A stretch of 64,000 nt of DNA, from positions 1-64,000 of IMG/VR virus record IMGVR_UViG_3300032093_000060, one strand, 5' to 3'. The DNA is from a virus. The notes under the pieces are model-generated. The model did no database searches. It was given only the letters and a program-made list of their open reading frames with translations, and was not told the origin of the DNA. Numbering within the stretch: position 1 is the first letter of the stretch; every line of letters starts with the position of its first letter. The translations under genes were made by a program, and so were the position numbers. This document shows, in pieces, positions 1-9,082 of the stretch.

Positions 1-1
1 A

Positions 2-691
2 CTGAACAAGAGAAAGCAAGCTCAGCTATTAGGTATCTTGTTTGCAGAGTATCAGATTCTTACTACAGAGCAGGCTAGTATTGTAAGACAACAGATGGAC
101 AGACCTAGTCATGTCTATGTAGATAGCAACAGCTTGTGGGCATTCTACAACTTTGTTACTATAGCTTTACAGCATTCACATCCTAAAACTTGGATGGAAG
201 ATCAACGTGTCTTGCATTATTTCATTTCTACAGTAAATAACTTCCAACAGTGCACACCATCTGCACAGATAGTTGCACCTGTTCCTGTTGTTGTTGAAGC
301 TGAGGTATCTTCAGCTGATCCTAATCAGGTAGATCTGGAAGATCTTATTGCTATTGCAGAAGCAGAAGAAGCTCAGTCAGAAACAGTAGTAACTTATACT
401 GATCCTGTGGGAAATACTTTTGAAGCTATAGATTTTCATAACGAGGTGGTTAGTGATACTACCCAATTGGAAGATCCAGAAGATGAAGAAGATCTAAATG
501 ATTGGGTAAGTCTTCCATTAGAGGAATTAGCTAAGGTGGAAGATTTTCCTGGATATGAGCCTGCAGAAGATCAAGAATATACAGGAGAGAATGCTTCACA
601 CATGAAGGGTTCAGATTTTGATATTGATAAAGATGATTTTATATTTAATATCGGGGATACTGAAGAAAATACAGACCCTGACTTTTTCTAA
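2..691 (+). CDS. C-terminal part of an unidentified phage protein with acidic tail (5'-truncated by window edge)
   Basis: The reading frame is open from base 2 to the stop at 689-691, so the gene starts left of the window; the first possible in-window start is only a TTG at 38. About 229 residues are visible. The first ~90 are mixed helix with conserved-looking aromatics (SLWAFYNFVTIALQHS), which vaguely recalls the end of DUF932-type phage proteins; that is a weak impression. The remaining ~140 residues are strongly acidic and probably disordered, ending in a run of D/E with a terminal FF. Acidic tails with an aromatic tip occur on phage single-strand-binding and replication proteins, but no OB-fold can be seen here. 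A strong terminator follows 35 bases after the stop, so this is the last gene of its transcript or is separated from the next one. Function unknown. Confidence 0.75.
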   Translation: MNKRKQAQLLGILFAEYQILTTEQASIVRQQMDRPSHVYVDSNSLWAFYNFVTIALQHSHPKTWMEDQRVLHYFISTVNNFQQCTPSAQIVAPVPVVVEAEVSSADPNQVDLEDLIAIAEAEEAQSETVVTYTDPVGNTFEAIDFHNEVVSDTTQLEDPEDEEDLNDWVSLPLEELAKVEDFPGYEPAEDQEYTGENASHMKGSDFDIDKDDFIFNIGDTEENTDPDFF

Positions 692-726
692 TACTATGTA
701 GCCATAGTTTTTTGATTTATCACCAA

Positions 727-760
727 GGGGGATGGCTTCGGCTGTCCCCCTTTTTTTTTT
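727..760 (+). terminator. Rho-independent terminator with UUCG tetraloop
   Basis: A ten-pair stem runs from GGGGGATGGC (727-736) to GCTGTCCCCC (741-750), with two G-U pairs. It closes on a TTCG loop flanked by C and G, the very stable cUUCGg tetraloop. Ten T residues follow (751-760). It lies 35 bases after the stop of the acidic-tail gene and just before the MazG-like gene, so it ends or attenuates the plus-strand transcript. The minus strand has no T-run on the other side, so the element works in one direction. Confidence 0.93.
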
Positions 761-771
761 AACTTTACAAC

Positions 772-1167
772 ATGAAAGAACAATTAAAAGCAGTGGCAGA
801 GTTCCACAAAGCATTCAAACAAAAAGATGGCAAGTGGCCACAACCATTAGAGCATGGAGAAGCTATTTTAAGACATAACTTAATGGCTGAAGAAAATGAT
901 GAATACCTAGAAGCATGTGAGAATAACTCACTTGTAGAGATAGCTGATGCACTAGGTGATCAGTTATATATCTTATGCGGAACCATTCTAAAACATGGTA
1001 TGCAAGATATAATAGAAGATGTGTTCAGAGAAATACAAGCAAGCAATATGAGCAAGCTTGGTGAAGACGGCAAAGCCGTAATGAGAGAGGACGGTAAAAT
1101 TTTAAAAGGACCTGGTTATTTTAAACCAAACCTTTCTAAATTTATAAAACCCAATCAAAAGAAATAG
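772..1167 (+). CDS. MazG-like nucleoside triphosphate pyrophosphohydrolase
   Basis: A 131-aa all-alpha NTP pyrophosphohydrolase (MazG / phosphoribosyl-ATP pyrophosphohydrolase-like). The metal-binding signature is visible: EENDEYLEA (an EExxE-type helix, residues ~41-49) followed by EIADALGDQLY (ExxDxxxD, ~56-66). The C-terminal part (VFREIQASNMSKLGEDGKAV, then KGPGYFKPNL) is typical of the short phage version of this family. Family members hydrolyse (d)NTPs to the monophosphate plus pyrophosphate. In phages they are thought to shape nucleotide or alarmone pools during infection; the substrate here cannot be told. The ATG lies 11 bases after the T-run of the preceding terminator with no clear Shine-Dalgarno, so it needs its own promoter or read-through. 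It is the last plus-strand gene before the convergent minus-strand block. Confidence 0.88.
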   Translation: MKEQLKAVAEFHKAFKQKDGKWPQPLEHGEAILRHNLMAEENDEYLEACENNSLVEIADALGDQLYILCGTILKHGMQDIIEDVFREIQASNMSKLGEDGKAVMREDGKILKGPGYFKPNLSKFIKPNQKK

Positions 1168-1172
1168 TAATT

Positions 1173-1316
1173 AGACCTAAAGACAGGGAAAATGTGTAGT
1201 GATCATACTCTTTACTAGGAGTATACAGTTCCCAACCAACTAGAAATCTTTCATGTGGTAGAACAAAGACAATGCTTAAATTCCACCAACTCATTTTCCT
1301 TGTCTTTTATAGGTCT
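1173..1316. ncRNA. Long imperfect inverted repeat; candidate structured RNA or terminator in the convergence zone
   Basis: Bases 1173-1194 pair with 1292-1316 over about 22 positions, with one 3-base bulge (1308-1310) and one G-U pair (on the plus strand). The enclosed ~97 bases contain a perfect six-pair hairpin (ATACTC 1205-1210 with GAGTAT 1219-1224). A second seven-pair stem (1257-1263 with 1281-1287) pairs fully only if read from the minus strand, where the mismatch becomes G-U. On the plus strand the outer stem is followed by five T residues (1316-1320). The element lies between converging transcripts, and its right arm overlaps the end of a 46-aa minus-strand gene. It may be a terminator with a large apical loop or a separate structured RNA; the strand is undecided. 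Confidence 0.45.
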
Positions 1317-1431
1317 TTTTGTAATTCTTTGAGCTTTTTAACTTACTAGTTTTAGTTTTAGCATGTACCCCTGGACGTGATACTTTAACTTTTGTATAAG
1401 TTTTAACTGCTGCTGATGTTGCTTTTGCCAT
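1291..1431 (-). CDS. Small basic phage protein (46 aa), last gene of the minus-strand block
   Basis: An ATG at 1431-1429 opens a 46-codon frame that ends with TGA at 1293-1291. The product is very basic (K, R, T and S dominate), starts MAKATSAAVKTYTKVKVSR and has a central RPGVHAKTKTSKLKSSKNYK. That central motif is one I recognise as recurring in very small proteins of large tailed phages, but its function is unknown. It starts 8 bases after the 2,546-aa gene, in the same direction, with A-rich spacing and no Shine-Dalgarno, so it is probably the last gene of the giant-protein transcript. The charge suggests nucleic-acid binding or a packaged basic peptide (inference). Its last codons form the right arm of the inverted repeat at 1173-1316. 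Confidence 0.7.
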   Translation of the reverse strand: MAKATSAAVKTYTKVKVSRPGVHAKTKTSKLKSSKNYKKTYKRQGK

Positions 1432-1438
1432 TTTATTA

Positions 1439-4400
1439 TTATTTTAATCTACCTGCATTTTCTAAGCCTTCTAAGGCTATATCTACTTGACCTGTATTAC
1501 CATTAATACCTACGGTTTTTAATAAGTGACCAATAACTTTTGGAGACCCTTCTTTTTGCCATAGATATTCTCCTTGGTCAGTTTGATAATAAGCTTTTTC
1601 ATTAAATGTTATAACTTTAAATATATCTTCAAAGATTTTTACATATAAACCTATAGTGTTTCCAAATGCTGAAGTTGTTGTAGTTGCCATCTTCATATAA
1701 TCATCTGCTCCAAAGTTTACACCAAACATTGTAGGTAGTGGAACAAAAGCTGATGTTTCAGCCTGTGCACCTAATAACAATAACAATGCATGATTTTGTA
1801 TAAAGCCCCAAGTTTTAAACTCATCAGTACCAAAAGCACCTGATCTTTCTCTTATTTTTTTAAACCTGTCTGGATCATCTGGATCATATCCCCACAACAT
1901 TGAAGCTAATAGAGCCATTGTTATAATAAATAATGATTCAGTCAAGGTTCTCATTAAGTCTGCTTTTTGATCAGCAGGCATATATGACCAATACTTTCCT
2001 TTACTTTTGATTAATTCTTTCATGCCTAAAAAAGCATTTATGTAAAAACCAATAGTTGTTTTGGTAGTCATCCAATCATATCTCTTATTAAACTTAGGCT
2101 TGTACCATTTACCATCTTGAATTTCTACTGATGCTCCAAATCTATTTGTAAACATTGGAATAAACCATTTTCTCATGAAGGTAAACATTCTATATGGTAA
2201 ATATAAATTACCTTCTGATTGAGCAAATTTATCATATGAACCATATAGTCTATGTGATACTCCTTGAAATTTATTTCTAAAAAGTTTAAACTTTTCAGAT
2301 TTAGCAATTATAATCTCTTGACCATCTTCAAATTCAATAGCATCAACTACTTTATTTCTTTGTTGTAGTTCTTCTACAATAACACCATACATCTTAGCAA
2401 TATCTTCAAGAGTTTGACCTTTTACATAGTCATGATATATGGTTTTATTACTCCAAGCAGGATCTACACCTGGCTTTAATTCAGCTATACCAGTATCTTT
2501 ATTTATCTGCCAAGCATCCTTGTAGTTAAGCATTATAGTCTTACCATTTGATAATTTTTGCTCTACTTTTTGAGCATTTAAGAATGCACCAAACAATTGC
2601 AAAGATGCTTCCATCTCAAGGTTTTTACGGATGTTATACATCCATTCACCATTCATCATATCTTTTGCAAAGTTTCTAGATACTGATCTACCAAAATCAT
2701 CCTCAATTTTAAATGCTGAATCAAACATCTCTATTAACTGAGATGATAATGCAGGTGTACCTTTACTATACACACTCTTTGCAGACCATTCTAACATAGT
2801 AGTTGCTGCCCAAAGTCTGGCTTTAGCTAAATCTTTTACAGTAATAAATTCTCCACCAGCAGACTCAATCATATTTTGTACAATCTGTCCGTATCTGTTT
2901 TTTAAATCTGAAGGAATATTAATTGCAAGAGATGCTCTAGCAGAAAGCTTTTGCATTTGACCAATAAACTTATCTAAATAAACTGAGCTTCCTTCACCAC
3001 TGTATTGTTTACCATAGTATTCTCTTTCAATTAAAGATCTTACTTGACCAGCTCTATTATTTGAAGCTCCCGGTTTAGTTGTATGAACTAATTTACCTTT
3101 TATTCTATTTAGTGTTTTACTATAAGTATTAGGACTTTTAGGAGCATTAGCAGGATCTTCTAATGTATCTAGTATAGATTGAACAAGAGGAAGAGTTTGT
3201 AATAACTGACTCTGTTGCTCTAAAGACAATAAATACTTAAACATACCACGAACCACATCAGGATCAGTATTATCTACATCAATGTTATATAATCCAGAAA
3301 CAGGTATATAAGATATCTCCTCAGAATTAAGATCAGTGTTTACTAATCTATATTCTTCAAGGTTATTATCTCTCTCATAGTTGTGTTCTCTTTCACCTTC
3401 ATCTACTGATTTACCCCATGAATCTCTTAGATATTGGCCAACACCTTTTTTGATTTGATTATATCTTTCAGAAATTTCTCCAGATTGTATTCTAGTTAAT
3501 GAATCTCTTAGAATATATCTTGGCATATCTAAGTATAGCTTAGACTTATTAGATTTATCTTCTTGGAATTCTAAATGTGCATCCTTCATCAATTTTAATA
3601 ATTGAAATCTAGCACTAGTAGTCTGCTCTTTTAGACGCATGTAATCTTTATTGATATACTTGTCATCTTTGGCTGAATTAGAATCATTTACATTAGTAAA
3701 CAACCTAGGTAGGTACTGACCTTTATTGTCAATATGTACACCAACTTCTAATTCTACTTCTCCGGTTTTTGAATTATAGCCTGTTCTATACTTATCTTTT
3801 ACTCTATACTGTGAGTGTCTTGCATTTGGTAAGCCGTTAAATGTTTCCTCTTCACCAGTTAACTCATTAAGAAGCGTTGTTTTTTCATAATACTTCTCAT
3901 TCTTAGGAATAGAGATTGAATTAGCCATTGTTCTTTCATATCTAAGTTCTAGCTTTCGAGTTTTATTATTTTTTACTTTTCTGCTAACATGGTTATCTCT
4001 AAACCAATCAACTAACTTACCATCAGTACTTAATAAGTTACGCATTTCTTGACCATTAATAAATGCATCTACTTCATCTTCAGTAACTGTTGCTACTTCT
4101 AGTCTTTGTAGATGTTCATTTAATGAATCAATATAATATTCAGTAGGTGTTTTTCTTGTAAGAGATGATAACTCTGCATAGATATTCTGCATCAATGCTA
4201 CTTCTCCAATAGATAATCCAGACTTGGCTTGTTTTTCAAGTAATTGTCTATATCTTAACTTTTGTTCATCATTTAATTTATCAGATCCTTTTTTAGTTAA
4301 TGCAATATATAAATCAAGTTCCTCAGCTTCATCTCTTGACAAACCAGTTTTTGTATCAAACTTAGCTTTATAGTCAATAATTTCTTGATTAAGTTTTTTA

Positions 4401-7400
4401 ATCATCTTCATTTTCTCAGCACCTAATAACTCTGGTACTGGTTGTCCTTGCTCATCTTTATAAGCATACATGAGGTTATATATTTGATCAAAAGCATTGC
4501 TCATGTCAAATTCTTCACCCATTACTTTTACAATTTTTGATTGAAGCTCTCTTAACTTTGTAGTTAAATCTTTTCTTGAATCATAAAATTCTTGTGTATA
4601 TGCAACCCTTAAGTTTTGTTTAAGCCAGTCTTGTTTTGCTTTTTCTAATTCATCAGCAGTAAGATCTTCTTGATCTTTTAAACTTAAAAATTCATTATAA
4701 GCAGTTTGTAATGAACCAGCTCTAGGTATAAACTCATAATAATCTCCTGATGCAGCTCTATGTTCTAAAAGTATTCTTGTGATTGATAAATCATAAACAT
4801 CATTAGCTGGATCATCAACTTTTTCAGTACCATCTGGATATGTTAATGAGTAAAGATTTCTATAATCTCTCCATAGTTCTTGAAGAGTAGAATACTTTTG
4901 AAATCTTTCAAGCTCATCACTTAATTCATTTGATTCATTATTGTATGCGTCAAGTGCCATTTTTCTAGTAAGCCAAGCTCTCTTACCTAGATCTCCATAC
5001 TTATCAAATATATTATCTTTCTCATAAACTTCAGGAATAAACTCATCATGCATGTAGTCTCTCTTGAACTGTCTTAATGCATTTGTTGCTTCCTTAATTT
5101 TTTCTTGATCTTCTGTAGACCATGCTTCATCAACCTGATACTCTAAAAGATCTTGTGCATATCTCCAACCATTACCAAATTCATTTAAGAAAGTAAATAC
5201 TTCTTTCTCAACAGGTTTTTTTGTTTTTGGATCAATGAATAAGATCTTATCCTTAAACATTAATAAATCTGTAAGCTGTCTTGTTTTTAAAGTATTATAT
5301 CCAACTCGTTCTAATAATGGTTCAAGTTGTTTCCTAAATTTATATGATTTTTCAAGGGCCCTGTTATTAGCTTCTGTTCTTTGATCATTAATAAAAATAG
5401 CTAATCCACCTACTATAGGATCATTACTAGATGTATAGCTCTCAAAGAATCTATTGAACCAACTTACATCTTTTAATTTACCTGACAAACCATCAGTAAT
5501 TTTATCTTGGTTCATCAAGAAGGTATTATAGTCATCTATAAACTTCTTAATGTATTCAGGCTTAACTCCTTTCTTTTCATACTTGGCATATAGCTCTTCA
5601 TAATCTTCTGGAGTCAATGTTTGTGTAACCGCACCATTATATAGCTCTTCTATCTCTGTGGGAGTAAGTTTCCCAGTTAATGCATTTTTTAAATTCTTAC
5701 CAAGTTCTTCTTTTAAGAAGTCATTCATGTGACCTGTTATCTCAACATAGAAGTTAACTGCATTTTCTTTATAGATGTCACGGATTTTTTTATCAGCCCG
5801 CATCAAGTTGTTTTTAGTTTCATTAACTAAGTCAACAAGATCATTTGGTTGTGTAACATCAAAACCTTCAACTTCCATTAAGAGCTCATCAAATGTATTG
5901 AACATATCATTATATGATCTAACTGAGCTTCTGTATAAAAATAAAAGTGCCATTGCATCTCGGGAAGAATCAAACTGCCCACTCTTCTGCATCTTAACAA
6001 GATCATTAAAGATGTTCTGAGAAATATTATTTACAACAGTAACACTGTTTACAAAACTTCTTGCTCTGTTAGTTAAGTCCGTAGTTCTTGCTTTTTCTGC
6101 TTCAACAGTGTTTTTTATAATTTCATCAATTGATAGATCTTGAGTATTAGTTATGGTTTGATATCCACTAAGACTCTTTTTTACTCTTGGTGTTAACTCT
6201 TTAGTACCTTTAATAAATAAGGCTTCTCTTAACATTTTTTGGTAAAGCGGAGATCTTGTTCTAAAGTTCTTAGCTTTATCATATACTAATTGATTAGTTG
6301 CATATAAATCATTAAGAGAGTTCTGTATTTGATCAGCCTTTAAATTTTTAGTTAAAGAATCTGCCATAGCTTTTATTTCTCTGGCATATGCAAAGACATC
6401 ATCATTAGTAACATTAGGAGTTTCATACTTAAATGATTTTTCCAAAAGCATATCAGCTAATTCATCAATGCTTGTATCAACATCTATTTTTGCTACACTA
6501 ACTTTAAAGATTCTTTTTAATAGATTTCTTAAACTATCAAGCATCTTTCTTATAAAAGATTCAAATCCTTCAGATTCAATTTGTTCAGTTACTTTATTAG
6601 CAGCTCTAGTCTGTAATGCATATGCTAATGCTTCCTCTTTAAATAAGAAATTATTCTCATCTAATTCTGGATAGTTCATTTCCACATGCTCTTTAATTCT
6701 TTTACCTTCTAATGTTGCCATTAGAGAATCATAAAGATTATTAAATAAAGTAGGATTCTCTCTATAAATAGCTCTAAGTAAAGGGTGAGACATCTCGTGA
6801 AGTACTGTATCAAAGTTTACATTATCCCCAACAATGTATACGGTTCCTCCAAAGTAAAAAGCTGGTTCACCATTATATTTTTTCTTACTTGATTCATGTA
6901 TTTGTCTAGCTTGTTCTGCTGTAATGTTCATGTATCTTACACCCAGTCCTTCAGCAAGTCTATTACCTAATGCATCTGCTGCTTCTCTAGCTCTTGCATT
7001 TTTAATTGTTGCTTCATCAATCTTTGAATCAGCTGGATCTGACATGCTTGTAAATTTATCATTTGCAAAAGTAAAATATCTAAATCCTTTATTGGTAAAC
7101 TTATATCTATCTTCAAAGAAAGGGTCGAAATAAATAAGGTCAGTTAAGTCTTTACCTCTACCCATATTTATTTTTGCTTCAAAGATCTGTTTCCAATCTA
7201 AGTAGTAATTATCAAATACTAATGGATATTTACCCTCATCAGTTCTTAAAAAGAAATCAAGAACATATCTTTTAGGCAGTACTTTACCATTATCGGAAGC
7301 TTTAAAAAAGTTAGCTGCCCCACTACCATCTGCACCTTCTACAAGTACTGTTTCAGTTGGATGTTCAACATATCCAGAAATAGTTATTGATTCACCTTTC

Positions 7401-9079
7401 TTATGATCTTTACCAATAAAAGCAACTTCAAAATTCCAAGTTGGAAACAACTCCTTTAAGTTTTTATACCAAGATTGCTCTTCAAGAAATGGCATCATTT
7501 CTCTAACAAACTTTTCACTGTTTCTTTTACTTCTTTTTTTACTTAAAGGTAATCCTGTCTCTTGAATCCACTTTAAAAATTCCTCAGAATTTTTTTCACT
7601 TCTAAATTGTTCAAGAGTTATAATACCATCTATATCATGTAATTCTTCACTAATTGATCTTAGAACTCTACCATACTTTCTAAGTACTAATGAACCACTT
7701 AATTTATAGTCAAAAGGTGAGTCAAATAAAGTGTCAACTATATACTTTGCATAATCATCTCTTTGAAGACTTGTTTTATAAAATTTTTGCTCATATTCTT
7801 TACCCTTGTTATCAAAGAAATTTCCAGATTCATCTTGATAATAGTTTCTAATAAATTTTTGATATTGCTTTTTATATACATCATCTACAATGTCAAGAAC
7901 AGTATTTCTAAGTTCTTCTTCTTTATATATAGTAATGGCTTTATTGTTAAGAATATTAGCCTGCCACCAGTTATAAAACCTATTCCACATTTTTAAAAAC
8001 CAATTCTCAGCATACTTATCTTTATAACCTAAGCTTTCAAAGTATTCTTTACTGATATCAGGATTTTGTTTTTTATTCCCAAAATAATTGTTATCAACAC
8101 CAACAACAATCATTTCTGCTACAAATTCTAGTATAGCTTGTTTATGAGCATATGGATTAAATCTTGTTGGATCATACTCATATACTTTATCAATTAAATC
8201 TTTAGCTTGTCTATCTTCAAGATAAGGTGTATCTACATATACATCATCTTCTTCTTCAGCTAGATAATCAATTTCTTCTTTTGATGTTTCTTCCGTAGTA
8301 TTTTTACGTTTGTTATACTTTTCATAGACCTCTTTATATTTGGGCCAACTATCAATTCCTTTCCAAAGTTCAATACCAAGTTTAGACTTTTTACCTAAGA
8401 AACTAACAATAACATTAGCTGTTTGCATAGCCATGTCTTTGTCAGATATATTTTCTTTAATTGCTAAGAACTTTTGTAATAAATCAAAAGCTGCTAATGG
8501 ATCCTCTTTAACTATAGTATTACCATTAGCATCAGTATAAGTTCTTCTTTTAATAGGGACCAATACTGCATCAGCATCAATTTCATCTACTTTGATATTT
8601 AATCCTTTCATAAATGAAAGCATTGCTGCTCTCATTTTTTTAGAATACTCTCTATTTAAACTTTCTGTTGAGAAAGTTTTTCTCATGTACATTGGATCTA
8701 ATGACTCATCTGGTGGAAAGTATGCTTCTGGTTCTTTTAAAATATCAAAATCATTCTCAGCTATTTTTACTTCCTCTTCAAATCTCAATTTATCTAATGA
8801 ATCAAACAATGCATCATTAGGTTGTACAAAAAGTCTTACACTGTATGTATCTCTATAGTATGCAGAAGATCTAGTAAGTTTTGTTTTTACTTCATAAGGA
8901 TCATCAAAAAAATATTCACCTTGAGGAATTTTTATATCTGGATATTTAAGCTCTATAAATCTTGTGAACTCTTTATTAAAAGTATCAAATGCATTTTTAT
9001 CTAAAATATCATTATACTCACCAAGTATACCCTTTTGTTTTAAATCTTCTAAAACTGTTGACTTAGATTCACAATACAT
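1439..9079 (-). CDS. Giant virion cargo protein with zincin-like metalloprotease motif, LysM-like module and C-terminal membrane segment (2,546 aa)
   Basis: One uninterrupted frame of 2,546 aa, three bases after the RNA polymerase gene and so probably co-transcribed with it. Visible landmarks: a zincin-type HEMSH (HExxH) near residue 758, preceded by a beta-like strand GTVYIVGD and followed about 60 residues later by a Glu-rich helix (KEEALAYAL) that could supply the third zinc ligand; a long helical, charged middle (~850-2150) without recognisable domains; a LysM-like segment (~2210-2262, YVKGQTLEDIAKMYGVIVEE then EFEDGQEIIIA); and a hydrophobic stretch (FIITMALLASMLWGY, ~2378-2398) that may cross or insert into a membrane. 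crAss-like phages carry zincin domains in very large proteins beside the virion RNA polymerase. By that analogy this is probably an ejected cargo protein that processes cargo or the cell envelope. The exact role is inferred. Confidence 0.72.
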   Translation of the reverse strand: MYCESKSTVLEDLKQKGILGEYNDILDKNAFDTFNKEFTRFIELKYPDIKIPQGEYFFDDPYEVKTKLTRSSAYYRDTYSVRLFVQPNDALFDSLDKLRFEEEVKIAENDFDILKEPEAYFPPDESLDPMYMRKTFSTESLNREYSKKMRAAMLSFMKGLNIKVDEIDADAVLVPIKRRTYTDANGNTIVKEDPLAAFDLLQKFLAIKENISDKDMAMQTANVIVSFLGKKSKLGIELWKGIDSWPKYKEVYEKYNKRKNTTEETSKEEIDYLAEEEDDVYVDTPYLEDRQAKDLIDKVYEYDPTRFNPYAHKQAILEFVAEMIVVGVDNNYFGNKKQNPDISKEYFESLGYKDKYAENWFLKMWNRFYNWWQANILNNKAITIYKEEELRNTVLDIVDDVYKKQYQKFIRNYYQDESGNFFDNKGKEYEQKFYKTSLQRDDYAKYIVDTLFDSPFDYKLSGSLVLRKYGRVLRSISEELHDIDGIITLEQFRSEKNSEEFLKWIQETGLPLSKKRSKRNSEKFVREMMPFLEEQSWYKNLKELFPTWNFEVAFIGKDHKKGESITISGYVEHPTETVLVEGADGSGAANFFKASDNGKVLPKRYVLDFFLRTDEGKYPLVFDNYYLDWKQIFEAKINMGRGKDLTDLIYFDPFFEDRYKFTNKGFRYFTFANDKFTSMSDPADSKIDEATIKNARAREAADALGNRLAEGLGVRYMNITAEQARQIHESSKKKYNGEPAFYFGGTVYIVGDNVNFDTVLHEMSHPLLRAIYRENPTLFNNLYDSLMATLEGKRIKEHVEMNYPELDENNFLFKEEALAYALQTRAANKVTEQIESEGFESFIRKMLDSLRNLLKRIFKVSVAKIDVDTSIDELADMLLEKSFKYETPNVTNDDVFAYAREIKAMADSLTKNLKADQIQNSLNDLYATNQLVYDKAKNFRTRSPLYQKMLREALFIKGTKELTPRVKKSLSGYQTITNTQDLSIDEIIKNTVEAEKARTTDLTNRARSFVNSVTVVNNISQNIFNDLVKMQKSGQFDSSRDAMALLFLYRSSVRSYNDMFNTFDELLMEVEGFDVTQPNDLVDLVNETKNNLMRADKKIRDIYKENAVNFYVEITGHMNDFLKEELGKNLKNALTGKLTPTEIEELYNGAVTQTLTPEDYEELYAKYEKKGVKPEYIKKFIDDYNTFLMNQDKITDGLSGKLKDVSWFNRFFESYTSSNDPIVGGLAIFINDQRTEANNRALEKSYKFRKQLEPLLERVGYNTLKTRQLTDLLMFKDKILFIDPKTKKPVEKEVFTFLNEFGNGWRYAQDLLEYQVDEAWSTEDQEKIKEATNALRQFKRDYMHDEFIPEVYEKDNIFDKYGDLGKRAWLTRKMALDAYNNESNELSDELERFQKYSTLQELWRDYRNLYSLTYPDGTEKVDDPANDVYDLSITRILLEHRAASGDYYEFIPRAGSLQTAYNEFLSLKDQEDLTADELEKAKQDWLKQNLRVAYTQEFYDSRKDLTTKLRELQSKIVKVMGEEFDMSNAFDQIYNLMYAYKDEQGQPVPELLGAEKMKMIKKLNQEIIDYKAKFDTKTGLSRDEAEELDLYIALTKKGSDKLNDEQKLRYRQLLEKQAKSGLSIGEVALMQNIYAELSSLTRKTPTEYYIDSLNEHLQRLEVATVTEDEVDAFINGQEMRNLLSTDGKLVDWFRDNHVSRKVKNNKTRKLELRYERTMANSISIPKNEKYYEKTTLLNELTGEEETFNGLPNARHSQYRVKDKYRTGYNSKTGEVELEVGVHIDNKGQYLPRLFTNVNDSNSAKDDKYINKDYMRLKEQTTSARFQLLKLMKDAHLEFQEDKSNKSKLYLDMPRYILRDSLTRIQSGEISERYNQIKKGVGQYLRDSWGKSVDEGEREHNYERDNNLEEYRLVNTDLNSEEISYIPVSGLYNIDVDNTDPDVVRGMFKYLLSLEQQSQLLQTLPLVQSILDTLEDPANAPKSPNTYSKTLNRIKGKLVHTTKPGASNNRAGQVRSLIEREYYGKQYSGEGSSVYLDKFIGQMQKLSARASLAINIPSDLKNRYGQIVQNMIESAGGEFITVKDLAKARLWAATTMLEWSAKSVYSKGTPALSSQLIEMFDSAFKIEDDFGRSVSRNFAKDMMNGEWMYNIRKNLEMEASLQLFGAFLNAQKVEQKLSNGKTIMLNYKDAWQINKDTGIAELKPGVDPAWSNKTIYHDYVKGQTLEDIAKMYGVIVEELQQRNKVVDAIEFEDGQEIIIAKSEKFKLFRNKFQGVSHRLYGSYDKFAQSEGNLYLPYRMFTFMRKWFIPMFTNRFGASVEIQDGKWYKPKFNKRYDWMTTKTTIGFYINAFLGMKELIKSKGKYWSYMPADQKADLMRTLTESLFIITMALLASMLWGYDPDDPDRFKKIRERSGAFGTDEFKTWGFIQNHALLLLLGAQAETSAFVPLPTMFGVNFGADDYMKMATTTTSAFGNTIGLYVKIFEDIFKVITFNEKAYYQTDQGEYLWQKEGSPKVIGHLLKTVGINGNTGQVDIALEGLENAGRLK

Positions 9080-9082
9080 TAC

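Noticed and set aside
617-660. SDFDIDKDDF in the left-edge gene as a second polymerase active site
   Set aside because: It resembles SGADFDIDKL of the RNA polymerase, but it sits in a disordered acidic tail with no barrel-forming sequence around it, so chance similarity in a D-rich stretch is more likely.
611-814. 67-codon minus-strand frame across the terminator
   Set aside because: It is antisense to the end of the acidic-tail gene and the start of the MazG gene, and spans the terminator stem; composition is not protein-like.
1168-1290. tRNA or known riboswitch in the convergent intergenic region
   Set aside because: No cloverleaf with T-loop (GTTCGA-type) or anticodon arrangement is visible, and no known riboswitch consensus matches; only the inverted repeat described above is supported.
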